Shown here in pieces: positions 1-6,897 of a DNA stretch of 14,106 nt. The position numbers and the translations under genes were made by a program. The stretch comes from Phycisphaerales bacterium UBA2266 (lineage in GTDB: Bacteria; Planctomycetota; Phycisphaerae; Sedimentisphaerales; Anaerobacaceae). The stretch is from positions 1-14,106 of the forward strand of contig DDXG01000151.1 of assembly GCA_002347125.1 (NCBI GenBank), written 5' to 3'. Below the pieces are notes generated by a model. The model did not search any database and was not told where the DNA came from. It saw only the letters and a list, made by a program, of their open reading frames with translations. How positions within the stretch are numbered: position 1 is the first letter of the stretch; each line of letters begins with the position of its first letter.

Positions 1-582
1 GTCGGCCGGGATTTTTGGGTCGAGAGGCGTGGTAATCGAAATCACGCAGCGGTAATCCCGGAGCAGATAGGTGTGGTGCGAAAACAGCGATGCACCCGTG
101 CCCTTGATATAGTGGTCGATGCGACGGCGGCCCAGCACCCGGAAGATGTTCCGGTTTCGCTTGTCCTCCCATTCAGCGCCGGTCTTGTCGGCATCCACGG
201 GAAGCATGTTCGCCTGCTTGCGCAAGACCGGCAGAATATGTGGGCTTGCGTACAGAGTGACCTGGATGCCTGTGCCAGGTGGGCAGGACATGAACAGGCT
301 GGCCAGCACCCTCTCCATTTCCTCGTTGGAACCGGTCTGCGGCATGGTTTCGATGCAAAACCCCAGGTTGTGCCGTTTGGACTGGTTTCCCATGGCGCTC
401 TGGTCGAGCACGAACAGTTGCTCATCCGGCATCCAGCCGAGATGAGGCAGAATCCCCGTCAAGCGCGGAATCGTCGCGATCTGCTCCAGTAATGCGCGAG
501 GCACCGCGTCCGCGGGGGCGAAGCGCTCACCGTAGAAGACGGTCTTGAGAGCATCCTTGAAAACGTCCAGTCCACCCATCAT
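1..582 (-). CDS. traC: TraC-like conjugation ATPase, N-terminal part (runs off left edge)
   Basis: The frame is open from an ATG at 582 to the window edge, giving the first 194 residues. TraC (VirB4 family) is the cytoplasmic ATPase that powers pilus assembly in F-type secretion systems. Visible is the family's N-terminal region: a stretch with pattern IPRLTGILPHLGWMPDEQLF (residues 38-57), then GFCIETMPQTGSNEEMERVL (74-93), and an RDYRCVIS strand near 175-182. The layout resembles F TraC, where a similar 'LLPYRDY..ESGLF' region precedes an 'EAIPINGANE' segment. The Walker A and B motifs lie beyond the edge and cannot be checked. The start overlaps the traV stop by 4 bases (ATGA), so translation is probably coupled; a second ATG follows immediately. 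The call rests on this partial likeness and on position after traV. Confidence 0.85.
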   Translation of the reverse strand, partial: MMGGLDVFKDALKTVFYGERFAPADAVPRALLEQIATIPRLTGILPHLGWMPDEQLFVLDQSAMGNQSKRHNLGFCIETMPQTGSNEEMERVLASLFMSCPPGTGIQVTLYASPHILPVLRKQANMLPVDADKTGAEWEDKRNRNIFRVLGRRRIDHYIKGTGASLFSHHTYLLRDYRCVISITTPLDPKIPAD

Positions 583-1178
583 TCAGAACTTTCCTCGGCT
601 GCGCCGCTACCGGCCGGGGCAGAGAGTTGGCTGCCCGGCAGCACTACTCCACCAATCGACTGCGACTGCGGTTGCTGTCCCTGGACAGCAGGCGCTTTTG
701 CCTGCGTGCCGCCCCCTTTGCCCGCCTGGATGAAGGTGGGGCGGTAGCGGTCAGCAATGCGCTTCTGATTGTGCTCGACCGTCCAGCGCCCGGGGTGCGC
801 GACCACGTAGATGTAGGATTGATCGTGCAAGTCGCCCTCGCTGTCCTCGAAGGGGGCCACCCAGATGCGCAGAACCTTGGGGGCGGTACGGATCGGATCG
901 CCGGACGACGGGACGGTCCCGACGATTGCCGTGGGTTTGTGCACGGGGGCGTCGGTCTGGCCGGCCTCGCCCCCCTTCTCTTTCCGCAGGGCCGGGAGAT
1001 TGTCCGCGACGGCATTGGCGTAAACACCGGACAGCGACGAACAGGTAACGCCATCCGGGGCCTTGCAAGAAAACTTGGTTTCGCCGTCCAGTCCCGACAG
1101 GGTGGTGCATCCCACCATGGAAAGGACGCCCGCCAGGGCCAGGCCGCCCTTGAGAATGCGTTGGTAGCACTGGCCCAT
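579..1178 (-). CDS. traV: TraV-like conjugation outer-membrane lipoprotein
   Basis: 199 residues. TraV is the VirB7-like lipoprotein of the F-type outer-membrane core complex, working with TraK and TraB. The sequence has a lipoprotein signal peptide ending in SMVGC, with Cys24 as the predicted lipidated residue. This is followed by the family hallmark of two nearby cysteines, Cys38 and Cys46, in an FSCKAPDGVTC context. The middle and C-terminal parts are rich in Pro, Gln and Gly, including an EHNQKRIADRYRPTFIQAGK stretch like the TraV tail. The frame is open upstream of 1178, but that part overlaps dsbC and is shadow-like. The ATG at 1178 lies 2 bases after the dsbC stop with a G-rich site before it. 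It overlaps traC by 4 bases. Confidence 0.88.
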   Translation of the reverse strand: MGQCYQRILKGGLALAGVLSMVGCTTLSGLDGETKFSCKAPDGVTCSSLSGVYANAVADNLPALRKEKGGEAGQTDAPVHKPTAIVGTVPSSGDPIRTAPKVLRIWVAPFEDSEGDLHDQSYIYVVAHPGRWTVEHNQKRIADRYRPTFIQAGKGGGTQAKAPAVQGQQPQSQSIGGVVLPGSQLSAPAGSGAAEESSE

Positions 1179-1180
1179 GG

Positions 1181-1924
1181 TCAGCCCCCGGTGACGGTCT
1201 TGACGACTTGAGCTTTCCCGCCCGCCAGGCCACGCTCGATCTGCGCCGCCGGGAGAGCCCCGGGGGCCACGCGCCCATTGCCGAAGATGATGGTAGGCGT
1301 GCCGTTGATGCCCAAGCTGGTGCCCAAGCGGATATTCCGGTCGATGGCGCTGTCGTCGCATGCGTCCTTCTCCGGCAACTTGCCGTTAGCCATGAAGCCG
1401 TCCCACGCCTTGGAGCGGTCTTTCGCGCACCAGATGGCCCGGGCCTTGCGCTTCGCGTCCGGATGCAAGCTCTCCAGGGGGTACAGGAAGGTGTATATCG
1501 TCACGTTGTCGAGCTGGGCCAGGTTGGATTCCAGCTTTTTGCAGAAGGGGCAATCGGGATCGGAAAACACGTAGAGCTTCCGTTCCCCATTCCCGCGCAC
1601 GGTCTGGATGGCATCAGCCACGGGCAGCCCGGACACGTCGATCTTGTTCAGCTCTTCGAGGACGCCGGCCGTCAGGTCTTTTTGCTCCTGCATGTCGTAG
1701 AGGTGCCCGAAGATCATGTACCGGCCGGACACGTCCGTGTAGGCCACGTTGCGCCCCAGCACGACCTCGTAGACGCCCTTGACGTGGCTTTCGCGGACGG
1801 ACGCGACCTTGGAGGCGGGGTAGTTTTCCTTGATGCGCTTTTCCACGTCGGCAGCGGTATCGGCGAAGGACGGGGTGGCAGCGAACAGCGCCGCAATGAC
1901 GAACGACAGGGTGAATTTCCGCAT
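1181..1924 (-). CDS. dsbC: DsbC-like periplasmic disulfide isomerase
   Basis: 247 residues. Thioredoxin-fold disulfide isomerase, expected to fold cysteine-bearing transfer proteins such as TraV in the periplasm. A signal peptide ends near residue 21 (PSFA|DTA). Residues 22-100 fit the DsbC dimerisation domain. The redox centre is CPFC at 125-128, and the cis-proline loop is GTPT around 208-211. A second pair, Cys166 and Cys189, matches the structural disulfide of E. coli DsbC. The start has an AAGGA site 10 bases upstream. It sits between traB and traV, as dsbC or trbB genes do in many F-type and SXT-type transfer regions. Length is normal for the family. Confidence 0.93.
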   Translation of the reverse strand: MRKFTLSFVIAALFAATPSFADTAADVEKRIKENYPASKVASVRESHVKGVYEVVLGRNVAYTDVSGRYMIFGHLYDMQEQKDLTAGVLEELNKIDVSGLPVADAIQTVRGNGERKLYVFSDPDCPFCKKLESNLAQLDNVTIYTFLYPLESLHPDAKRKARAIWCAKDRSKAWDGFMANGKLPEKDACDDSAIDRNIRLGTSLGINGTPTIIFGNGRVAPGALPAAQIERGLAGGKAQVVKTVTGG

Positions 1925-1941
1925 AATGGTCTATTCCTTAA

Positions 1942-3186
1942 TCAATCCATGGGGTTGAGGGATTTGCGCATGATCTGGCGGCCACGAGCCCAAATTCCCG
2001 AGTATTCGTCGTCGCCGACGCTCTGGCCGAATCCGAGGGTCACGCCCTTGGTGAGCACCACATCGACGACGCGGCCGGCATCGACTTCGATGATCGGAAA
2101 CATCTTCTCCGCCAGGGTGATGTAATACTGGGAGAGCCGGTCCAGGGCCTTGCCGACGCCTGCGCCGATGCCCGCCTGGAACTGCTTGCCGGATTCGACG
2201 GTGCCGACGGTCCCCAAGGCGCTGGTGCTGTAGCTGGTCGAACTCTGCTGGAAGCCCTGGCCGATGCCGGCGACGATGCCGGTCATGAGGGCATTCGCAA
2301 GGACTTGGCCCTGCTTGCTCACCAGACGGCCGCGCATGCCCGCCTTGCCGTCCTCGCCCACGACATACCCCTTGGCAGGGGTATCCACCACTTCGCCGTT
2401 CTTGAGGACGCAGGACAAGGACTCCAGCCGCAGATAGGCGCGCTCGGAACTGATGTCCCCGTGCCCGCTGCCGAGCATGAAGCACTCCTTGACCTTGGCG
2501 CGGTAGCGGTTGGGCAGAAAGGCGTTGTCCTGGACTCGCAACAGTATCGGCCACGGGTTGTTCTGGGCCTGGCCGCCGGTTGGGGCGTCAAGACCGCCCA
2601 GCAGTGATACGCGCATGAAGGAACCTGACGGGATATAGGTCTTTCCCTGCCCCTCCCCTTCTTGACCGGCATGCGCTGGGTCGCTCGACGCATCGCTCAC
2701 CTCGAACACTGCGATCCCGGGTTCCTTCGGCTGAGGAGGGGGAAGCGGCGGCAGCAAGGGCTCGGGTTTTGCCTCGGCTGCGGGCACTTGTTGGGGCGGG
2801 GCCTGGGGGGCCAGGGCTTGTGGGGGAGGCAGCGGTGGAAGAACCGATTCCTGGCGGGCAGGCGCTTCGCTTTGCTTTTGCTCCACTTCCGCCAGTTTTT
2901 GCTTAAGACCCTGGATGACGGTATCCATCTCCTTCATCTGTTCGGAGGACTTCGCCATCCATACATCCCGGGGATCGACCTGCGCCCCGGGCGTAGCGAT
3001 GTTCTTGGTCTGGAGTTCGGTCTTTGCCGGCGGCGGCACCATGGACGGCTGCTTGTCCCACAGGGCGACGCTCCCGAACACCAAGCCAAGGAACACAGAC
3101 CCCAGAGCACCGAGGACGAGATACTGCTTCCCCTTGGGCGACAGGCTCTTGATGCGTTCCGCAATGCGGGTCTTGCCGTCGCTCAT
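1942..3186 (-). CDS. traB: TraB-like channel scaffold (VirB10/TrbI family)
   Basis: 414 residues. TraB spans from the inner membrane to the outer-membrane core and links TraK/TraV to the inner machinery. The sequence shows a cytoplasmic start, one transmembrane helix at about 22-43, and a heptad-like segment at about 80-106. A Pro-rich periplasmic arm with repeated PPLPPPQ units follows at 115-155. The C-terminal beta-barrel-type domain covers about 180-390 and contains GSFMRVSLLGGLDAP and a Gly/Ser-rich antenna-like stretch near 296-350. The tail ends NPMD. It overlaps the traK stop by 4 bases (ATGA). A 17-base gap separates it from dsbC. Domain order and length fit TraB. Confidence 0.92.
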   Translation of the reverse strand: MSDGKTRIAERIKSLSPKGKQYLVLGALGSVFLGLVFGSVALWDKQPSMVPPPAKTELQTKNIATPGAQVDPRDVWMAKSSEQMKEMDTVIQGLKQKLAEVEQKQSEAPARQESVLPPLPPPQALAPQAPPQQVPAAEAKPEPLLPPLPPPQPKEPGIAVFEVSDASSDPAHAGQEGEGQGKTYIPSGSFMRVSLLGGLDAPTGGQAQNNPWPILLRVQDNAFLPNRYRAKVKECFMLGSGHGDISSERAYLRLESLSCVLKNGEVVDTPAKGYVVGEDGKAGMRGRLVSKQGQVLANALMTGIVAGIGQGFQQSSTSYSTSALGTVGTVESGKQFQAGIGAGVGKALDRLSQYYITLAEKMFPIIEVDAGRVVDVVLTKGVTLGFGQSVGDDEYSGIWARGRQIMRKSLNPMD

Positions 3187-3887
3187 CGTTCACCCTCCGA
3201 AACCACGTAGACCGTGGTCATCTCACCAGGGGCGAGCGTCGGCTTTTCCACGGAGATTCCTACCACGCCCCGGCGATACAGCTCACGGTCATCAATGACC
3301 ATCTGCTTGTCGGATATATTGGTGAGTTGGTATTTCTCGCCCTTGAAGGAGCCATCGACGACCTTCACCAGCACGAACATCGCCTCGCTCCAGAGCGGCA
3401 CGATTTCGTTGGCGGCCCGCGTGTCCATGTCGGTTTCCTCGTCCGCCCCCAGGGCCAGCACGACCCGCTTGATCGCTTGGTTGCGGGCCAGGTCCTTGCC
3501 CCCTGCACTGGCGACGGACGGCTCTCCCTTGCCTTTGATGACGATGGTGTCGGACAGCCCATCGGTCAGGGACAGCAGCAGCTTCCAGGTACGCCCGGTG
3601 TCGTCCACCACGAAGGCGCTGAACACGGGCTTGTCGGTGGTCGGCTGGATGTAGGCGGTGCCCGCATCCTTGTCCGGCTTGACGGTAAAATCACCGTCTG
3701 CGCCGAACACGCGCCGGATACGATGCCCTTCCATGCGGATCATGGTCGGTTCGCCCCGGGATACGGTGGCGGCAAGGTTGTCGTCCGGCTTCCCTTGGAG
3801 AACCTGCGCCGCGCCTGCATCAAGGCTGGCTGTCAGCAGGAGTGCCGAAAGGATTCTGATCACTGGTTTCTTTGAAGTCGGAAACAT
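3183..3887 (-). CDS. traK: TraK-like secretin-like core protein (VirB9 family)
   Basis: 234 residues from the ATG at 3887. TraK is the periplasmic/outer-membrane core protein that joins TraV and TraB. A signal peptide runs to about residue 27 (SLDAGAAQ). The domain start carries the family-like stretch PTMIRMEGHRIRRVFGADGD. The C-terminal part is beta-rich and ends in a MTTVYVVSEGER strand. Start choice: an ATG four codons earlier, at 3899, has no ribosome site, whereas 3887 has GGAAGG 4 bases upstream. A GTG at 3863 would also leave a 15-residue signal core. Unusually, the start lies well inside traE (68-base overlap). It overlaps the traB start by 4 bases. Confidence 0.9.
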   Translation of the reverse strand: MFPTSKKPVIRILSALLLTASLDAGAAQVLQGKPDDNLAATVSRGEPTMIRMEGHRIRRVFGADGDFTVKPDKDAGTAYIQPTTDKPVFSAFVVDDTGRTWKLLLSLTDGLSDTIVIKGKGEPSVASAGGKDLARNQAIKRVVLALGADEETDMDTRAANEIVPLWSEAMFVLVKVVDGSFKGEKYQLTNISDKQMVIDDRELYRRGVVGISVEKPTLAPGEMTTVYVVSEGER

Positions 3888-4413
3888 AGAGCCTTCCATT
3901 CAGGTATTGAAAACCCACCATGTAGGTGGCATTCCGTTCACCCGCCTTCTTGTCGGAGGTCCAGGTGTAGAGGGTGCCGGTCATTGCAACCCGGAGGTTG
4001 TCCTTGTCCGGCGTATAGGTGCGCACGGCGAACTGGGTGGAGGCGTTGTTCTTTTTCAGCCATTCGGCGCGAGCGCCCGTTTCCGCCTCCAGGCGGCCGT
4101 ATTCCGATGGAGCTGCGTACTTGAGGAACAGGTCTTTGTGATACGTGGAAGCGCCCGGGGTGATATTCAGCGCCAAGCCCGCGTACCAGTAAGCCATCTC
4201 CAGCAGGTACTCCTCGGAAACAGCGTCGCCGGACACCCAGAAGCTGCGCTTGATTTCGGGAGGCGTGATGACGACGCGCTCCGAACCGATCAGCTTCACC
4301 ATTGCACCCGCACAAACCAGGGCCACCAGCACGGTTCCGGCGACCACGCCGCGCAGGAAGCGAATCTCTTCGGTGTGGTTAGCCTCTTGAGAAAGGAATT
4401 TTTTGAACAGCAT
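3820..4413 (-). CDS. traE: TraE-like inner-membrane protein (VirB8-like)
   Basis: 197 residues. TraE is the VirB8-like bitopic component of the F-type inner-membrane complex. The sequence has a short cytoplasmic start, one membrane helix at about 22-42, then a periplasmic domain. That domain contains RSFWVSGDAVSEEYLLEMAY, a pattern seen in TraE proteins, and ends with a YMVGFQYLNGRLYVSDFKE strand pair. The last 15 or so residues (TSDQNPFGTPADSQP) look unstructured and are encoded inside the 5' part of traK. traL ends 5 bases upstream. Length is near that of F TraE (about 190 residues). Confidence 0.91.
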   Translation of the reverse strand: MLFKKFLSQEANHTEEIRFLRGVVAGTVLVALVCAGAMVKLIGSERVVITPPEIKRSFWVSGDAVSEEYLLEMAYWYAGLALNITPGASTYHKDLFLKYAAPSEYGRLEAETGARAEWLKKNNASTQFAVRTYTPDKDNLRVAMTGTLYTWTSDKKAGERNATYMVGFQYLNGRLYVSDFKETSDQNPFGTPADSQP

Positions 4414-4418
4414 CTAGC

Positions 4419-4712
4419 TCACCCCAGGAAGTAGCGTTGGTGCGACGGCGGCGTCACGCGGGGCTTGACGAACAAGCCACCGGGCAGCCACCAATAAAGG
4501 GCATGAACGGCGAACTTCGGATGCTTTCCCGCTTTCAGGCGGCCGTATTGCCATGCCGCCACCGCGCCGAGAATTACCCCCGACAACATTGAGCCCGCGG
4601 CAACGCCCATGCCGAGAATGAGCAAGGCGATGATCGCCTGGTCCATTTCCCACCACAGGAAGCGCTCCTGGGCGTCCAGGGACTTCGGGATATATCCGGT
4701 TTCGCCGTCCAT
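4419..4712 (-). CDS. traL: TraL-like pilus assembly protein
   Basis: 97 residues. TraL is a small inner-membrane protein (VirB3-like) needed for pilus assembly, normally encoded between the pilin and traE, as here. The sequence begins with IPKSLDAQERFLWWEMDQ, matching the amphipathic start of the family. Two hydrophobic helices follow at about 25-43 and 43-56, then a YGRLKAGKH loop and an ALYWWLPGGLF segment like the F TraL 'IYWYMPTALL'. AAAGG lies 6 bases before the ATG. The gap to the pilin gene is 12 bases. Confidence 0.9.
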   Translation of the reverse strand: MDGETGYIPKSLDAQERFLWWEMDQAIIALLILGMGVAAGSMLSGVILGAVAAWQYGRLKAGKHPKFAVHALYWWLPGGLFVKPRVTPPSHQRYFLG

Positions 4713-4724
4713 GCCGCGCCTTTC

Positions 4725-5015
4725 TCAGATGGTCGCGGTGAGAATGCCGGTGACGATGGTCGGCGTGTATTGCAGGAAAATCGCGGAACCCACCCCGCCC
4801 AGAATCGGAATGGGCGAGCCGCGACCGAGGGACCACAGGGCACCGAGGCCGATGGCGGCCAGGGACACGGCACGTCCGCCGTAGCCGGTGACGACGTTGT
4901 TCATCCAGTTGTAGAGGTTCTGGAATTCTGCGCCAGTCGTTCCGGCGGCGGCGGTGCCGGCGACGGCGAACAGGGCCAGGAAGGCCAGTACGAGGTGGGA
5001 CTTCTTAAGCTTCAC
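4725..5015 (-). CDS. traA: TraA-like conjugative pilin precursor
   Basis: 96 residues from a GTG start. The Lys-rich signal peptide ends in a GTAAA|GTT site near residue 24, leaving a mature pilin of about 72 residues, the usual size for VirB2/TraA pilins. The mature part shows a short polar helix (EFQNLYNWMNNVVTG), a glycine-rich hydrophobic helix at about 46-62, a short polar loop (LGRGSPIP), and a second helix ending TIVTGILTATI. The GTG is fixed by AAGGAG 6 bases upstream. That site lies inside the end of the preceding 65-residue gene, with an 11-base overlap, so translation is probably coupled. Position directly before traL supports pilin rather than another small membrane protein. Confidence 0.87.
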   Translation of the reverse strand: MKLKKSHLVLAFLALFAVAGTAAAGTTGAEFQNLYNWMNNVVTGYGGRAVSLAAIGLGALWSLGRGSPIPILGGVGSAIFLQYTPTIVTGILTATI

Positions 5016-5202
5016 GTTTCACTCCTTTTTGGTGATTGAGAATGGATTTGACGAGCCAGCCGATGCCCATGCCCATGGCGATGCCGCTGAGGTGGGCTTC
5101 GAAACCCTTGTCGAGCGGCGAATCGGGAAGCAAGATGCCGAGGGCGACGAAGGCACTGGCGACGATGTAATCGCGGATGGATTCTTTCGAACGGGGGATC
5201 AC
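5005..5202 (-). CDS. Small membrane protein of 65 residues, upstream of pilin
   Basis: I do not recognise the family. The product has a polar start (IPRSKESIRDY), a hydrophobic helix at about 12-25, a short acidic loop (PDSPLDKGFE), a glycine/methionine-rich second helix (LSGIAMGMGIGWLVKSIL) and a basic tail. Start choice: the frame is open further upstream, but that part overlaps the OmpA-like gene. The GTG at 5202 has AAGGAG 5 bases before it and shares its G with the upstream TAG stop, which is strong evidence for re-initiation. The gene overlaps the pilin start by 11 bases. Its place between envelope genes and the pilin suggests a role in pilin insertion or pilus assembly (inference). Confidence 0.8.
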   Translation of the reverse strand: MIPRSKESIRDYIVASAFVALGILLPDSPLDKGFEAHLSGIAMGMGIGWLVKSILNHQKGVKREA

Positions 5203-5777
5203 TATTTCTCCTTGTGGCTGTGGTTGGCGAACCGGATTTCCACGCGCCGGTTGAGAGCGCGCTGCCCCTCGGAATCGTTGGGAACGACGTAACAACATTT
5301 GCCGTGCGCTTCGATTTCCAAAGGATTCTTGATGTCCCGCTTCTTGAGCCATGCGGCCACGAACTGGGCGCGTGAGCGGGCAAGCCGATCGTTGTAGCCC
5401 TGGCCGCCGCGGTCATCCGTGTGGCCCTCGATATGGAGAATGTCGCCGGGGCGGATCGAACTGGCCGCGTTTTGAAGGGCCTCCATGCCGTCTTTGGTGG
5501 GTTTTGCCCTGGCAAACTCGAAACGGACGACGATGGGAACGCGCTCGACGGGTGGCTTCTCAGCGACCTTTGGAGCTGGGGCAGGAACCACCGGACGCGG
5601 CGGCACCAGAATGACGGTCTTTGGGGTTGGGGAAGGGCATTCTTCGCCAGCGCACGTCCTCCACTCATTTTTGAGCCATCCCACCTGGAGCGGCTTTTCC
5701 GATACGTGCGCCTCCGGCAGGATGGCGCACCCCGTAAGCGAAATGACGATCAAGCTGATGCTGGCGGCGCGTTTCAC
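5202..5777 (-). CDS. OmpA-domain lipoprotein
   Basis: 191 residues from a GTG start with AAAGGG 4 bases upstream. A lipoprotein signal peptide ends in SLTGC, with Cys17 predicted to be lipidated. A Pro-rich linker covers about 48-80. A peptidoglycan-binding OmpA-like domain covers about 82-184, including EGHTDDRGGQGYNDRLARSR (117-136) and an NRRVEI close at 176-181. The aspartates and arginine of the diaminopimelate pocket appear present. It probably anchors the outer membrane or secretion channel to the cell wall. It overlaps the transglycosylase gene by 4 bases (GTGA), so wall-opening and wall-binding proteins are made together at the head of the operon. It is a Pal-like accessory, not one of the classical F Tra proteins. 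Confidence 0.88.
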   Translation of the reverse strand: MKRAASISLIVISLTGCAILPEAHVSEKPLQVGWLKNEWRTCAGEECPSPTPKTVILVPPRPVVPAPAPKVAEKPPVERVPIVVRFEFARAKPTKDGMEALQNAASSIRPGDILHIEGHTDDRGGQGYNDRLARSRAQFVAAWLKKRDIKNPLEIEAHGKCCYVVPNDSEGQRALNRRVEIRFANHSHKEK

Positions 5778-6205
5778 AGTACCCTTTCACGTTTGAGAAC
5801 TGCCGCCACTTTTCGCGCATACTTGGCACGCTTGCTGGGCGTGGCGGCGTTGTAAGCCCCTACCGCATCCCAGCCATAGCCGAGACGCTTGATGTTCTGT
5901 GCAAGAATCCAGGCTCCAACGTGGGTGCAGGTACAAGCGTTGAACAGCGACTGCTTGGTAATGCCGTACTTCTTGAGGGTTGGCAGCCACCGGCTGTTGA
6001 TCTGCATGTGGCAGATGTCGAGGCTGCCATCGGGGTTGCGGTTGACGGCATTCGGATTGCCGGATGACTCCACCCGGGAGATGGCCTTGAGCAGCGAGGA
6101 TGGGAGTTGATAGCGAGCACCCGCCTGTTCGAAGCAGGCGGAGTCCGCGGCGTTTGCGGCTACGGGGAGCATCAAAATCAAAATTGAAAGCCATGTCTTG
6201 CACAT
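5774..6205 (-). CDS. VirB1-like lytic transglycosylase
   Basis: 143 residues. Cleaves peptidoglycan so the transfer channel can cross the wall. A signal peptide ends near residue 20 (AANAA|DS). The SLT fold follows: catalytic Glu46 in AISRVESSGNPNAVNRN, then a DICHMQIN segment (63-70) and a GYGWDAVGAYNA block (109-120) typical of family 1 transglycosylases. Cysteines at 24, 65, 91 and 93 could form disulfides, in keeping with the dsbC gene downstream. This is the first gene of the minus-strand mating-pair operon. No strong ribosome site precedes the ATG; TAGG is the best available. Comparable proteins are VirB1, F Orf169 and TrbN. Confidence 0.92.
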   Translation of the reverse strand: MCKTWLSILILMLPVAANAADSACFEQAGARYQLPSSLLKAISRVESSGNPNAVNRNPDGSLDICHMQINSRWLPTLKKYGITKQSLFNACTCTHVGAWILAQNIKRLGYGWDAVGAYNAATPSKRAKYARKVAAVLKRERVL

Positions 6206-6303
6206 GGCCTAGATGCTACGAAATCAGATTCTCAAATCACGCTTGAAAAGCGCACAGAATGGCAATGTTTCGAATAAAATAGGGGAAAAGCGCTGAGGAC
6301 CAA
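6206..6303. promoter_or_regulatory. Divergent intergenic region between transglycosylase and M48 genes
   Basis: Ninety-eight bases, more AT-rich than the flanking genes, must hold the promoters of the minus-strand mating-pair operon and the plus-strand protease gene. It carries the 29-base shared motif (6242-6270) and a second copy of its GAAAAGCGC core at 6285-6293, 40 bases away. I see no pair of good sigma-70 boxes with standard spacing. TTGAAA (6243-6248) and TAAAAT (6275-6280) exist on the plus strand but are 26 bases apart. Lack of a good -35 box would fit activator-dependent promoters (inference). Confidence 0.6.
6242..6270 (-). promoter_or_regulatory. Shared 29-bp operon-head motif, copy 1
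   Basis: This stretch matches 12519-12547 at 22 of 29 positions without gaps. It includes an 11-base identical core (GAAAAGCGCAC on the plus strand, GTGCGCTTTTC on the minus strand) and an identical outer TGTTT. Its near edge is 36 bases from the transglycosylase ATG at 6205. The second copy lies 36 bases from the ATG of the other minus-strand operon. It is a candidate activator or repressor site; the protein that binds it is unknown. Confidence 0.55.
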
Positions 6304-6897
6304 TTGGCACCCGATTTCCAGCAAACTTCGATCTGGCAAAAAGAGGCGAATGAGCTATGCAAGCCCATTCGATGGTTGCCGTTTTGGCGTCCGAGGGTAA
6401 TTCTCAAGCGCGGCCGGTTCTCTCCCTGGTTCTGGCCTGTCCTGTGGTTCACGAAATCGGGCGCGTTCAATCTGTTCTTCCTGCTGATCGTGTCCGAAGA
6501 TTTGCTGCACTGCTCTCCTGAGCGTCGGCGAGCAATCCTTGCCCACGAGTGCGGGCACCTGACTCACTTCCATGCGCTGGTCTGGATCGCTGCCGCCACC
6601 CTCGTCCTAAGAAACGATTTCATCCGCGCAGGCCTCTCCTGGGTCGGCGCACATCTTGGGCCGTGGCCAGCGCTCGTGGCCTTCATGGCATTCCTGGCTT
6701 TGAGCCTGACAGGATTTCGTGCGCTGCTCTATTGGTTCGAGCACCAGGCTGACGACTATGCTGTAGCCCGGGTGGGTGCCTTAGGAGTGGTTGACACGCT
6801 GGAATGGCTGAACGGCAAGATGTTCGGCACTGATGGGTCGCCGTGGGTGAATGCCCGGATTCGTCGCCTTCGGGACTTGCACCGCTTACCGGCCTAA
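6304..6897 (+). CDS. Membrane M48-type zinc metalloprotease
   Basis: 197 residues from a TTG start. The zinc-binding motif HECGH (81-85) lies in an ERRRAILAHECGHLTH setting, and the third ligand is predicted to be Glu146 in EHQADDYA. Both are hallmarks of the HtpX/Ste24-like M48 family. Hydrophobic segments lie at about 42-63, 89-104 and 118-143, so it is a membrane protein with a cytosolic-type active site. Start choice: no in-frame ATG lies near the beginning, a stop codon is at 6280, and GAGG (6295-6298) sits 5 bases before the TTG. It is transcribed away from the mating-pair operon and overlaps the 42-residue minus-strand gene by 4 bases at its 3' end. At under 200 residues it is short for the family. 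Its substrate is unknown; pilin or an element-encoded regulator are possibilities (inference). Confidence 0.82.
   Translation: MAPDFQQTSIWQKEANELCKPIRWLPFWRPRVILKRGRFSPWFWPVLWFTKSGAFNLFFLLIVSEDLLHCSPERRRAILAHECGHLTHFHALVWIAAATLVLRNDFIRAGLSWVGAHLGPWPALVAFMAFLALSLTGFRALLYWFEHQADDYAVARVGALGVVDTLEWLNGKMFGTDGSPWVNARIRRLRDLHRLPA

Noticed and set aside
1208..2125. 305-residue open frame on the plus strand
   Set aside because: It lies opposite dsbC, which has a clear CPFC motif and signal peptide. The plus product is shadow-like.
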